A stretch of DNA of 64,000 nt from Roseiconus lacunae. Lineage in GTDB: Bacteria > Planctomycetota > Planctomycetia > Pirellulales > Pirellulaceae. Shown here piece by piece: positions 1-8,918 of the stretch (its first letter is position 1; each line of letters starts with the position of its first letter). Position numbers and translations under genes: made by a program. The stretch is taken from contig NZ_VSZO01000017.1 of assembly GCF_008312935.1 (NCBI RefSeq), positions 1-64,000 on the forward strand, written 5' to 3'. The notes beneath the pieces are model-generated. The model searched no databases. It saw only the letters and a list, made by a program, of their open reading frames with translations, and was not told where the DNA came from.

Positions 1-631
1 CGACCACGCCGCCGTTGAGTGCTTCGACGCGAACTTCGTCATAGGGGTCTCGTACACCCGTCAGACTTGTTAGGTTGGGTAGCGACAAAACGCTGCCCAC
101 GCCGCTCGCGCGCAGATAGCGGTCAGCATTGTTCGTATTAGTATTCGTATAGCTAGTCGCCCCGAGCAATCGCAGCACACCACCATTGGAGACAAATAAG
201 CTGGTGGTGTCGAACGTGGTGGTACTCTGAGCGAGAAAACTTGCCCCATCGACAGTGAGATTGCGATTGGCATCGATCACGGTTGATCCGGAAACCGTTA
301 ACCCCCCCGCGGTGAGTTTCAAACTCTCCGACAGATTTAGACTCGCGATCGAAAGCGGCTCTTCGATGTCGTAGACGACTTCGATACTGCGCGCGTCATC
401 GATCGTAACTTCGTCGCCTGACGCCGGAATCTGGTTTCCGATCCAGTTTTCAGGCGTACTCCAGTTCAGATCGGGACCGCCACCGTCCCAAATCGCCGCT
501 GCCAATACGTATCGCTGCTCTAATGTCTCCAAACGAGGACGTCGGAAACGCGAATTACGAATTCTCGACTGGCTTCGAATTGGTTGTAAAGAACGGTCGA
601 AACGATTTCGAATCGAAGTGGGCTGAGTCAT
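1..631 (-). CDS. N-terminal part of a large surface/exported protein with a LEPR-type motif (3' end outside window)
   Basis: An open frame starts at an ATG at 631 and runs off the left edge without a stop, giving about 210 residues. Near residues 30-45 it has an Arg-rich stretch followed by RRPRLETLEQRYVLAA. This matches the planctomycete LEPR-XLL type N-terminal motif (Arg-rich, LE-x-LE, then a short hydrophobic segment) found on very large secreted or wall-associated proteins. The rest is rich in Thr, Ser, Gly and Asn with short alternating beta-like segments, in the style of autotransporter or dockerin-type planctomycete surface proteins. The substrate and final role cannot be told from this fragment. 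The following gene lies 150 bp away on the same strand with no obvious link. Family assignment rests on motif and composition. Confidence 0.7.
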   Translation of the reverse strand, partial: MTQPTSIRNRFDRSLQPIRSQSRIRNSRFRRPRLETLEQRYVLAAAIWDGGGPDLNWSTPENWIGNQIPASGDEVTIDDARSIEVVYDIEEPLSIASLNLSESLKLTAGGLTVSGSTVIDANRNLTVDGASFLAQSTTTFDTTSLFVSNGGVLRLLGATSYTNTNTNNADRYLRASGVGSVLSLPNLTSLTGVRDPYDEVRVEALNGGVV

Positions 632-781
632 GCTAATCGCGCAAAGAACATCTAAGATCGAATTTCATCAGGCTTTTCGGTCGTATAAATCGCCGATATA
701 CACCTATCCACCCGTCTCTGCAGACTCCACGCCGGTTTTGCGACATCCAAAACGAGAGTTTTTGCCTGATTGATGGATTTT
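632..781. other. Short spacer, nothing recognised
   Basis: This spacer separates the partial surface protein gene from the kinase gene, both on the minus strand. It is slightly AT-richer than the coding DNA around it and should hold the promoter of the surface protein gene. No convincing -35/-10 pair, terminator hairpin or RNA gene was identified. Confidence 0.4.
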
Positions 782-3700
782 TTAATTCGTATCTAGCACG
801 ATCACATGATCTCCCTTCCCTCCTACGAGTAGCTGATCATCGCTTGGCGACAGACTGAGCGTCCGGATTGGCGCAATCCCGGTTCGAATTGACAATTGCG
901 GCTCCCATACCACAGCGTCCCAAACGATGAGCTCGCCATCGGCATGCCCCGTGACCATTGCCTGGCCATCCCTCGTGAAGACAATTTGTGTCGCCGGGCG
1001 GATTCTCATTTGACGCGTCACATCTTTGTGTAGCTCTGGGACGCTCCAAACGGCGACTGTTCCACCTTCCGTGGCAAGAACCAGCGAGCGTCCCGATGGA
1101 TGAAACTCCATTGCCTGAATGTCGATAAAATCTCGATAAGCGATCGTGGAAAGCTCGCCTTGTTCTGTCACTGCGCGTAGTTCAATTCGATTTTTAGCGT
1201 CATCAAAAGATGCGATCCAATTGTTTTCTTTGTGTACGGCATAGGTATGGACCGGTTGATTGCTCGCCGAATCGGCCAACAGTTCAGCGACGTCCGCCGT
1301 CTGCTGGACCCTCATCCAAGCGGCCCGCCCGTCGTGAAAGCCAATGAGAAGACGATCATCAAGTTCAGCCACTCTTCGAATATCGGTAGGATGATCGAAT
1401 CTGGAAAGCAATTCACCGGTCTCGACATCCCACAGCGAAACGCCCCGTCCTCGATCTGCCGAAACGAGCAACCGACCGGAATCAAGAAACTTCAAGTCCG
1501 AAACTGTTCGGCTTCGGCTTGTCCACTGGCGAAGTAAGTCCCCTGTCTCGGAATCGAGGATGCTAATTTGACCTCCACCATGAGATAGCGCGACACGATC
1601 GCCGCGGGGAGAATAGCGTGAATGTGAAACGGTATGCTGGTTCGTCTGCCAAACGGGAAACTGAACTCCTTCGGACAGCTGTTTTGTTAACACTATGCCG
1701 CCACGAAGTGCGATTGCCACCGCGTTTCCATCGTTAGACACATCAAGAGCGACTGGCTGGAATTCGATCGCAGTCTTTCGGGTTGGTTCGGACCGTAAGT
1801 TGACAAGTGATTGGTCATGTCGAAACAGAGTTTCCAATCTTTTACCGTTCTCCGACAACCAGACTTCGCCACGCCCGGACTGAACGTACCGAGAGAACAA
1901 AGCAGACGGGTGGACGAAATCGAAATCGGGGCGAAAGCCGTTGCTGCGGTATGCCTGCACGATTTCCCGCGATTGAAGGTTCCAAACCAAAGTGCCGTTT
2001 TCCTCTTTGCAAAGGCTGGCAATGCTGAGGTCACTGGAAAACCGTCCACGATTGACATGAATTGTTTCACCCGATCGATCTAAAACTTGTTGTCTATCTT
2101 GAACTTCACCACTCGAGAGATTTCCAATAAAAACTTGCCCAGTTGACGACATCGCGGCATAGCGAGTTCCATCCTCGGCAACCGATAGCGCAATGATCGG
2201 CAGTCGTGCCAACTGAATCCGCCAGACTTCGACCTCCGTTTGCTGACTCATTCGCGCAACCAATCCATCTTGATCAGCCACCAAAAAGTCTGACGTTCCT
2301 TCGATCACCGCAATCGCAGAATGAGGAACTTTCGACATATCAGGCAGGCGTCTGACTTTGTTTTGCCGGATATCCAGTCTCGCCGCAGCGCCGTCCTGCT
2401 CAACGAACAGCACTGCGTTCGCTATCGAATCGACCGAAAGTCTGACAGCCGGTGATCGGATTGATCGATCGTATCTCGCTAACACTCGCTTCGATTCTGT
2501 ATCCCATGCCACCAATCCATTGGGCCCACTGGTCACAACCCAAGAACCATCAGCAGAAACCGCAACATCCAACAATCCTTTTCCATCCGCATTCCATGCA
2601 TGAGTTTCACTTGACAATTGTTGATGCAGCAAACTCCAGGCAAACCCGCGAAGATGCTCGGGACAATACGCTGGATCTTCTAACTGGCGGGCAGCCAAGT
2701 CTGGCTCATGCAACGCCATCATCCCCAATCGCATGAGCGTGTGGTTGAACGCGGATCGTTTTAAACGCAGATTGGAATCCGCAATTTCGACGTTAAGCCT
2801 CTTTAGATTGCTTCGTTGCGTTTGCAATTGGGAAACGGATTCCATTAACCTCATTGACCGATCCCTTGCGAGCTTCGCATACCCAAACGCTACGATCGCA
2901 AGTGAGATCAGCAGTGCTAGAACGACAGACGATACCAAGGCTGCGAAGCGATACCTCCTACTCCATTTGCGTAGCGCATCAAATGCGCTCGGGCGTCTGG
3001 TAAGGATAGGCCGGTGATCGAGATAGCGACGTAGGTCCTCACGCATTGACTCGATCGATTCATAACGCTCGACCGGATCCTTGGCGAGCGCTGTCTCGAT
3101 GATCAATTCCAGGTCGCGCCCAATCGCTGGATTCAGCCTTCGCAGTGAATCAGGCGATTGAGAACGTACGACTTCGGCAGTCTGCCACAGCGTTAAGTTC
3201 TCCAACTTGTACGGCAGACGGTCTGTGAGCAACTGATAAAGCACCACCCCGAACGCATACACATCGGTGCGTGAATCAACTCGAAATGGGGCACCGCCGA
3301 ATTGCTCCGGGCTCATGTAGCAACGTGTTCCTGCCCAAGATTCAGCCGTTTGATTTGTTGAATCTCCTTCCTGGTTCTCACTACGGATTCGCGCAAGTCC
3401 AAAGTCAATCAGCTTTGGAACACCATCATCAGTGACAAGCAAGTTTGCCGGCTTTAAATCACGATGTACGATGCCTTCGGCATGTGCCACCGCCAGAGCA
3501 TCTAGAAAGGGCAGGCACAGTTCGACCGTGTCTTGATGCGACCAGTCGGAATGTTGCTCGCACCGCCGAATGTACTCCAGAACTGTTTTACCTCGGATCC
3601 ATTCCATCGTAAAAAACAGACGCTGCGTCCCCCCAAAATCGACGACTCCTGCATCATAGATCCGAGCGATATGATGGTGCTGTAACGCCGCTAAAAGTTG

Positions 3701-4099
3701 AATCTCGAGTCGAAATCGCGATTCGATTCTGGGACGTGCGGTGACGTCATGCAACAACTTGAGTGCGACCTTTCGGGGTGGCATTTGCTGTTGAACGAGA
3801 TAGACGACGGAGAATCCGCCTCGGCCAATCTCTGATAAAACTTGGTACTCACCAATCGAAGCCGGTAGTTCGTCCGCCAATTGCTCTTCGAATCGCGAGA
3901 ACGCCTCCAGCGATCGCAGATAACCTTGCAGCTGGTCGGACAACTCTTCATCGCCTTCACAAAGGTGAGCCAGAGAAACATCCTGCCCCTGCTTTGTCAG
4001 CGATTCCCAACGATCCAAGAGACGTTGCAGCTTCTCTGATACGACGTTCCTATCCGTCGAAGAACCAATCGTGGAAGAGTCATTATTGGAAATAGACAA
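782..4099 (-). CDS. Membrane-anchored serine/threonine protein kinase with WD40-like C-terminal propeller
   Basis: The product is about 1105 residues. A complete Hanks-type kinase domain lies at about 84-360: glycine loop GRGGFS near 92-97, catalytic Lys in VALKLL (114), HRDLKPAN at 212-219, DFG at 232-234, and an activation segment ending in SPE near 263-265. A hydrophobic segment at about 384-407 is a single membrane helix. The remaining roughly 600 residues are WD40-like repeats (WDxES, VSLWDVETG, IVWD), probably a beta-propeller sensor on the other side of the membrane. A Cys-free N-terminal 80-residue helical region precedes the kinase. The start is a TTG at 4099; no in-frame ATG lies near it, so the N terminus is uncertain. 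The gene follows an ECF sigma factor gene by 39 bp on the same strand, a planctomycete pairing (STK-associated ECF) in which the kinase presumably controls the sigma factor. Confidence 0.92.
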   Translation of the reverse strand: MSISNNDSSTIGSSTDRNVVSEKLQRLLDRWESLTKQGQDVSLAHLCEGDEELSDQLQGYLRSLEAFSRFEEQLADELPASIGEYQVLSEIGRGGFSVVYLVQQQMPPRKVALKLLHDVTARPRIESRFRLEIQLLAALQHHHIARIYDAGVVDFGGTQRLFFTMEWIRGKTVLEYIRRCEQHSDWSHQDTVELCLPFLDALAVAHAEGIVHRDLKPANLLVTDDGVPKLIDFGLARIRSENQEGDSTNQTAESWAGTRCYMSPEQFGGAPFRVDSRTDVYAFGVVLYQLLTDRLPYKLENLTLWQTAEVVRSQSPDSLRRLNPAIGRDLELIIETALAKDPVERYESIESMREDLRRYLDHRPILTRRPSAFDALRKWSRRYRFAALVSSVVLALLISLAIVAFGYAKLARDRSMRLMESVSQLQTQRSNLKRLNVEIADSNLRLKRSAFNHTLMRLGMMALHEPDLAARQLEDPAYCPEHLRGFAWSLLHQQLSSETHAWNADGKGLLDVAVSADGSWVVTSGPNGLVAWDTESKRVLARYDRSIRSPAVRLSVDSIANAVLFVEQDGAAARLDIRQNKVRRLPDMSKVPHSAIAVIEGTSDFLVADQDGLVARMSQQTEVEVWRIQLARLPIIALSVAEDGTRYAAMSSTGQVFIGNLSSGEVQDRQQVLDRSGETIHVNRGRFSSDLSIASLCKEENGTLVWNLQSREIVQAYRSNGFRPDFDFVHPSALFSRYVQSGRGEVWLSENGKRLETLFRHDQSLVNLRSEPTRKTAIEFQPVALDVSNDGNAVAIALRGGIVLTKQLSEGVQFPVWQTNQHTVSHSRYSPRGDRVALSHGGGQISILDSETGDLLRQWTSRSRTVSDLKFLDSGRLLVSADRGRGVSLWDVETGELLSRFDHPTDIRRVAELDDRLLIGFHDGRAAWMRVQQTADVAELLADSASNQPVHTYAVHKENNWIASFDDAKNRIELRAVTEQGELSTIAYRDFIDIQAMEFHPSGRSLVLATEGGTVAVWSVPELHKDVTRQMRIRPATQIVFTRDGQAMVTGHADGELIVWDAVVWEPQLSIRTGIAPIRTLSLSPSDDQLLVGGKGDHVIVLDTN

Positions 4100-4138
4100 T
4101 GGTCGTAGCTTCGCGCGCGAAAACCCAGAAAAGCCGGT

Positions 4139-4675
4139 CTACGAAAGCAATGCCTGTTGGCAAACCTTCCGGGCAATCATCATCCGTGCCGTAGTCCAAC
4201 GTCGCTGACACTGCCTGAGACTGATTCCCAACTGGAGAGCCGCTTCCTGCTGCGAAAGCCCAGTGTACCAAATCATTTCGAAGACTTCCAAAACGCCTTT
4301 CGGGAGTTCTTCTACGCACTGATGAAATCGCCCCCATTCTTCCAACGTAGGATGATCCGGCCGATCCTGGATCGAGGGCAGACTGCCGAGCCATGATTCG
4401 TGGTTGGCTGCGTACGAGCCTTTTCGGCTGTGACGTTGCGCAAAATTAAGAAGCTCACGTCGAATCTGCAACGCAGCAAGACGGCGCAAATGCAAGGGAG
4501 ACTGGATTTGTATCGACTCAATCGATCGGTGCAAACGCACCAGCGCCGCTTGCACGACGTCATCTGTTTCTTCCCAGCGACGAACCCCGGGAAACGTCCT
4601 GAGCATTCGATGAGCCAATCTGCGAAATTGCGATTCGAACTCGAGCAACAAATTGCTTTCGTTATCACTAGCCAT
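4139..4675 (-). CDS. ECF-type RNA polymerase sigma factor, kinase-linked
   Basis: The protein is 178 residues from the ATG at 4675; a GTG directly upstream at 4678 is also possible. Region 2 spans roughly residues 20-80 (FRRLAHRMLR, then DDVVQAALVRLH). Region 4 spans about 118-170 and ends in a helix-turn-helix, GLSQQEAALQLGISLRQCQR. There is no region 3, as expected for extracytoplasmic-function sigma factors. Planctomycetes have a group of ECF sigmas encoded next to Ser/Thr kinases, and this gene lies 39 bp upstream of such a kinase gene on the same strand. The inference is that the kinase phosphorylates or otherwise gates this sigma factor; no anti-sigma gene is seen. Its target promoters are unknown. 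Confidence 0.9.
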   Translation of the reverse strand: MASDNESNLLLEFESQFRRLAHRMLRTFPGVRRWEETDDVVQAALVRLHRSIESIQIQSPLHLRRLAALQIRRELLNFAQRHSRKGSYAANHESWLGSLPSIQDRPDHPTLEEWGRFHQCVEELPKGVLEVFEMIWYTGLSQQEAALQLGISLRQCQRRWTTARMMIARKVCQQALLS

Positions 4676-4930
4676 CACGCTCTGAACCCGTTACTAGCAG
4701 CTTCAACTCTTTCGCGTCATTGGGCTGTAGAATAGTACAGAATCACTTTCGGTCAAGCACTTTCAGGATCGGTCCATCGTCCCTATCTTATCTACCTCCG
4801 CTGGCGTGACTCCCATTCAAAAACGGTATCGATGCATGAGATTGAGCAGCGATTTCCCGTTGCTCGGACTCGATTTTTGCGTGGTGAACTCCGTAGCCGG
4901 AGGCAAGTTCGGAAGTAGCGCCGAGTAAAG
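4676..4930. other. Spacer upstream of the sigma factor gene
   Basis: This stretch contains the promoter region of the sigma/kinase pair and the 3' flank of the next minus-strand gene. It holds no coding frame with believable codon usage. No terminator with a T-tract or RNA gene was recognised. Confidence 0.35.
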
Positions 4931-5659
4931 CTACGCAAATGCGACTGTTGCGGTCACGTGGCATCTGAAGGGCATGGATGAAGCAGAATCTGATCCGGTG
5001 AGTGAATGGCTATCGCCTTGGTCCAGACTCCTCAATGCCTCTCGCCTTTGAGTCGACTCTTTGGGACGGTACCAACGCAGTTCGTCGAATGCGCCTTGGT
5101 AGAAGCGTTCGATCAGCTTGAGCGTGGTGATCATGATCGGTCCTTCGCCAAATTTCGAAATCGCCATCGGGATTCCGGCGACCCATTTAAGAAATCCAGA
5201 ATGGACGTAGTGATCGTGATCACGGTCGTAGCATACGAAGACATCGTGTTCACGGATTGCTGATCGCCCTTTGGACGTGACAGTCTTTGACGAAATACGT
5301 TCAAAGCATCGTGCCAAAAGCGTTCCCACCGGATTGTGATGCATCGTCGCCGGACTGGCGAGTCCCTCAAGCCACTGGTCGGGCCCCAAACCAACACTCG
5401 ATCCGATCGCCAACGCATGACAATTGAAGTTGCGTTTGTCGGCGGTAGACCACTTCCAGCCGGACGACTCTAGGCGGATCGCCGGGCCGCAGCCATAGCT
5501 TCCGAGGATCGCTTCCCAGTCACAGTCGACTGCCGGGGCGAGGGGTTGGCCTTGCTTTTCGAAGACGACAACCGGGGAGCGATCGATGAAGGCAACCGAT
5601 CGTTCCACGCGTCCACCGGATCTGTCAACGGGAGGCAGTGGTTGAAAGGTTTGGAACAT
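4931..5659 (-). CDS. Uncharacterised protein with a possible Cys-His (papain/NlpC-like) core
   Basis: I do not recognise the family with confidence. The 242-residue frame starts at an ATG at 5659. It contains NFNCHALAIGSSVGLGPDQW around residue 77-96, then VFVCYDRDHDHYVHSGFLKW around 142-161 and AISKFGEGPIMIT shortly after. A conserved-looking NCHALA followed 70 residues later by YVHSG recalls Cys-His amidase or peptidase folds such as NlpC/P60, where Cys opens a helix and His lies on a strand. This functional reading is inference only. There is no signal peptide or membrane segment. The C-terminal 35 residues are low complexity. The gene stands alone between a sigma factor gene and a plus-strand operon. 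Confidence 0.55.
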   Translation of the reverse strand: MFQTFQPLPPVDRSGGRVERSVAFIDRSPVVVFEKQGQPLAPAVDCDWEAILGSYGCGPAIRLESSGWKWSTADKRNFNCHALAIGSSVGLGPDQWLEGLASPATMHHNPVGTLLARCFERISSKTVTSKGRSAIREHDVFVCYDRDHDHYVHSGFLKWVAGIPMAISKFGEGPIMITTLKLIERFYQGAFDELRWYRPKESTQRREALRSLDQGDSHSLTGSDSASSMPFRCHVTATVAFA

Positions 5660-6030
5660 CGATCGGGCTCGAGACGCAAGAGGCGTTTAATGGTAAGGAC
5701 GTCTAAGGTGACGGCAAACCATAAGACGCGGTTTACGATCCCGTTGTTTAAGAAAACATTGCCAATGAGAAATCCAAGATGCTCGCAATCCCGTGGCCGC
5801 TCTTAGCGAACATCGCGATTGTTCGGTCGAACATGATCGATCGATGAGGGTCGACGGTCAACTCCATGAAGCCGCGATTTAGTCGTCAAGCCATAGAACC
5901 TGGAGAACTCGCGCCGGTCGACGGCGGGCTTCCCTCCTCGACTGCGTTTCGGGAAGCATCTTTGGCGATCGTCTAGATGAATCCCATCTTTGCACAGTCA
6001 ACTTGACGATCCAACTAACGGGGGAATCTC
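5660..6030. other. Divergent intergenic region upstream of the Hsp90-like operon
   Basis: About 370 bp separate the minus-strand unknown gene from the plus-strand Hsp90-like gene, so both promoters should lie here. Short overlapping frames are antisense extensions without protein-like composition. A Shine-Dalgarno-like GGGGGA at 6020-6025 precedes the ATG at 6031. No RNA gene, repeat or operator was recognised. Confidence 0.4.
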
Positions 6031-7863
6031 ATGTCGTCGCCTGCTACCGCGAAGTTCGATCTGCATCTTCCCGGCTTGTTAAAAGTACTCGCCGAGCACT
6101 TATATTCCGATCGTCGTGTCGGCTTTCGTGAGCTGCTTCAGAACGCCCACGATTCCTGCAGTCGCCGCCGGATCGAAGCCCCCGGTGATTTTCAACCGCG
6201 GATCCGTGTTTCAATAGATGCGGACGAAGGCATCTTAGTCATCGATGATAATGGGTGCGGTCTGACAGAAGACGAAATCGTCAATTACCTCGCAACCATC
6301 GGCCGAGGTTACACGCGACAACTTCGCGAAGAAGCCGCACTGAACGATCCCGAAAGTTATCGCGAATTGATCGGGCAGTTCGGACTTGGGTTCCTCAGTG
6401 CGTTCTTGATCGCATCAGAAGTCGAAGTCCATACGTTGTCATATCAGGCCGGTAGCGAGCCCATGATTTGGCGCAGCCAAGGCAACGAAACCTATCAAAT
6501 GTGCGCAGGTACGCGTCGAGACATTGGCACAACAATACGACTGACGTGCAAGCCGTCGATGCGGTTTCTGTTTCAGGAAGACGCGATCGCCGAGTTGGTC
6601 GAGCGGTATTGTGATTTCTTACCGGTACCGATTTATGTCGCGCCATCGCGGACTCCCGTCAATCGGCAAATCGCCCCATGGGCAGAGGTCGATTTCGAGT
6701 CCGCATGGGATGAATTCGGCCAATCACAAACACGCGCCGCAGATTGCCTGTGGAAATTGCAATTGAAAGATTGGCGTTTGGATCTGGGGCACGATTCGAT
6801 CCTGATTCCGCTTTCGGGTGTAGTTTATGTTCCGGCACGATCGACGGTGTCCTTGAATGAATTCGGTGACGCAACGGTCTACATTCGCAACATGTTTATC
6901 ACCGACAGCAACCGTTCGCTGTTGCCGAACTGGGCCAAATTCATTCGAGGATACTTAGAATCACCGATGCTGCAGCCGACGGCATCTCGCGAAGACATCC
7001 ACGAAGACGAAAACTTTGAACTCGTTTGTGAAGCAATCGAACAGCAGTTGCTTCAAGGTATTCGCGAACTTTGTGAAAACGACCTCCGGCGATGGAATAT
7101 GATCGTCGATTGTCACACGGACTTGATCATGGGGTGGGCCGCGACCTGCGATCATTTCTTTGATCATATCGCCGATTGCATCCAGTTACGCACCACACGC
7201 GGGATGATGACGGTCGACCAATATCGATCCCAATGCCCGGACGACAAGATCTATTACGAAACCACACACTCGCCAAGCTTTTTCGAGCAGGTACTGCTTG
7301 AAGGCCAATCCAAACCGGTCATCGACGCATCTTGGTTCGGAGTGTTGCCATTTCTCAAAGAGTTCGCTCGGCGAGACCGTTCGATCGAGTTGGTGCGCAC
7401 CGACGCCGATTTGAAAACGTTGATGCGGGACATTCCCGAAGATAGCTTTACTGACCTATTGGTTGCGTTTCGAAAGGTCTACGAAAATACTCGCATCGCG
7501 CGTTTTCAGCCCGACGAAATTCCAGCAGTGTTCCTGTACAGTCAGCATGCCGAATTCATCGCCGAATCGGAGGAAGCACTTTCCGGTGATCAACTATTCC
7601 CCGGTGTCGCCGATGCGATTTCGGACATCGTCGAAAATCTTGTACGTGCGGGAGAATCGACCGAGGGTGTTTTGACATTGAACGCCAACAGCCCGTTGAT
7701 CCGGCAGTTGGCGGCCGCGGCACGCCAAGGAAACTTGGAACCACCGTATTGTGAAATGTTATGCGAGATGGCAAAGCTGTTCAGCGGTCGGATGATGGAT
7801 GCTCGAAAGATGATCCAGTCGTTCGATACGTTCAGCGGCGCTCTGATGGAGATCGCACCATGA
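6031..7863 (+). CDS. Hsp90-like (GHKL) ATPase, HtpG-related
   Basis: The protein is 610 residues, close to the 624 of E. coli HtpG. The N-terminal GHKL ATPase has Glu34 and Asn38 in GFRELLQNAHDS (same numbering as HtpG), DDNGCGL at 72-78, a lid segment, GQFGLGFLSAF at 115-125 and GTTIRL at 166-171. The Hsp90 middle domain is recognisable: VYIRNMFITD at about 283-292, LLPNWAKFIRGYLESPMLQP at 297-316 and TASRED, with Arg320 matching the catalytic Arg of the HtpG NVSRE motif. The C-terminal third does not resemble the canonical Hsp90 dimerisation domain, and there is no EEVD-type tail (it ends LMEIAP). The start is supported by GGGGGA five bases upstream. Its stop overlaps the next start in ATGA, so the two are translationally coupled. 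It is probably an ATP-driven chaperone-like protein; clients are unknown. Confidence 0.88.
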   Translation: MSSPATAKFDLHLPGLLKVLAEHLYSDRRVGFRELLQNAHDSCSRRRIEAPGDFQPRIRVSIDADEGILVIDDNGCGLTEDEIVNYLATIGRGYTRQLREEAALNDPESYRELIGQFGLGFLSAFLIASEVEVHTLSYQAGSEPMIWRSQGNETYQMCAGTRRDIGTTIRLTCKPSMRFLFQEDAIAELVERYCDFLPVPIYVAPSRTPVNRQIAPWAEVDFESAWDEFGQSQTRAADCLWKLQLKDWRLDLGHDSILIPLSGVVYVPARSTVSLNEFGDATVYIRNMFITDSNRSLLPNWAKFIRGYLESPMLQPTASREDIHEDENFELVCEAIEQQLLQGIRELCENDLRRWNMIVDCHTDLIMGWAATCDHFFDHIADCIQLRTTRGMMTVDQYRSQCPDDKIYYETTHSPSFFEQVLLEGQSKPVIDASWFGVLPFLKEFARRDRSIELVRTDADLKTLMRDIPEDSFTDLLVAFRKVYENTRIARFQPDEIPAVFLYSQHAEFIAESEEALSGDQLFPGVADAISDIVENLVRAGESTEGVLTLNANSPLIRQLAAAARQGNLEPPYCEMLCEMAKLFSGRMMDARKMIQSFDTFSGALMEIAP

Positions 7864-8918
7864 GTGTCTGGGACTGGTATCAACAGCATGTCGAATGTCT
7901 GGATCAAAACCCTGACGCGACCGCCAGTGACTGGATCATGTTCGAGTTGTTCGCCGAAGCAACCGAAGCAGAGGATCCGGAAGTCAAACTAATCTATTAC
8001 CGTGAAGCCAAGGATGCCGCCCAGGCGTGTGGTGACAAAGCGTTCGCACTCTGGTGCGACGCGTGGATAGGAATGGAAACCTGTTCGGTCGGTCGCTATT
8101 CCGAATCGTTACATGGGTTGACCAAAGCGGCCGTCGAGGCCAGACATCCCAGGTACAACGGACTGCCCCAGCAAATCATGGTCAACGTGTTGACGATCGA
8201 CCGGATGGGTGACATCGATCCGTTCGGGTACTTGGCCGAAATCGAAAAGGGCGTCGAGTACTTGGAATCCATTTGCCAGGAAGAACCTGAGCATGGTTGC
8301 GTGTATTGGTCAAACATGGCAGCGGTCTACACCGAAGTCGGTCGCTATGACCAAGCAACGCGTGCCCTGGATTATTTGCTACGATCCGTCCGCCGGCATA
8401 GCGGGTACGAGTACTACAGTTCGGCATGCATGCGAATGGCGGTGCTGCAATCGTTCTACGGGCAGTGGGATGCGGTGTTTGATTTAGCAGAAGAAGGCTT
8501 AAGAAATCCGCCGAAACCATCGGCCCACACGACGCTTTTAATGGCGATGGCTCGTGCATTGTTGCGACGCGACGAACCAGAACTCGCGAAGAAGATGTTT
8601 GCAAAAGCTAGCGTCCCGCTAGCGAAGTGTCACGCGTCGGCGCTGAACTATGATTTTGCGACCGCCTTCCACGTGGAGACTGGAAATCTGGAAAACGCGA
8701 TCAGCGAACGTGAAAAGCAGTACGCGGCGACCAAAGGTCAAGGCCGACACTGGGAGTACGCCAAAAGCTGTATCGAACTGTCGCGGCTACATTCACTCAG
8801 CGGCAATCATTCCGCCGCCGATCGGTGGGCCGAGCAAGCGCAACTGGCGAGCGAAAATCTGCGCGATCCCAAAGTTGTTTTCGATCAGTTGAAAGAGATC
8901 AAGCGATCAGTTCCTTGA
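7860..8918 (+). CDS. Helical-repeat (TPR-like) protein, partner of the Hsp90-like ATPase
   Basis: The protein is 352 residues from the ATG at 7860, which overlaps the stop of the Hsp90-like gene (ATGA). A longer frame starting at 7761 lies inside that gene and is rejected. The sequence is a run of helical pairs of TPR type, for example YWSNMAAVYTEVGRYDQATR near 155-174, YGQWDAVFDLAEEGLRN near 200-216, MARALLRRDEPELAKKMF near 225-245 and SCIELSRLHSLSGNHSAAD near 302-322. There is no signal peptide or membrane segment, so it is cytoplasmic like its partner. Translational coupling suggests a stoichiometric complex, with the TPR-like protein as adaptor or co-chaperone. That role is inferred by analogy with eukaryotic Hsp90-TPR partners, although the C-terminal MEEVD ligand is absent here. 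Its 3' end overlaps the convergent DUF1501 gene by 20 bp. Confidence 0.82.
   Translation: MSVWDWYQQHVECLDQNPDATASDWIMFELFAEATEAEDPEVKLIYYREAKDAAQACGDKAFALWCDAWIGMETCSVGRYSESLHGLTKAAVEARHPRYNGLPQQIMVNVLTIDRMGDIDPFGYLAEIEKGVEYLESICQEEPEHGCVYWSNMAAVYTEVGRYDQATRALDYLLRSVRRHSGYEYYSSACMRMAVLQSFYGQWDAVFDLAEEGLRNPPKPSAHTTLLMAMARALLRRDEPELAKKMFAKASVPLAKCHASALNYDFATAFHVETGNLENAISEREKQYAATKGQGRHWEYAKSCIELSRLHSLSGNHSAADRWAEQAQLASENLRDPKVVFDQLKEIKRSVP

Noticed and set aside
7761-7859. Upstream extension of the TPR-like gene
   Set aside because: It lies inside the Hsp90-like gene; the ATGA overlap at 7860 is the better start.
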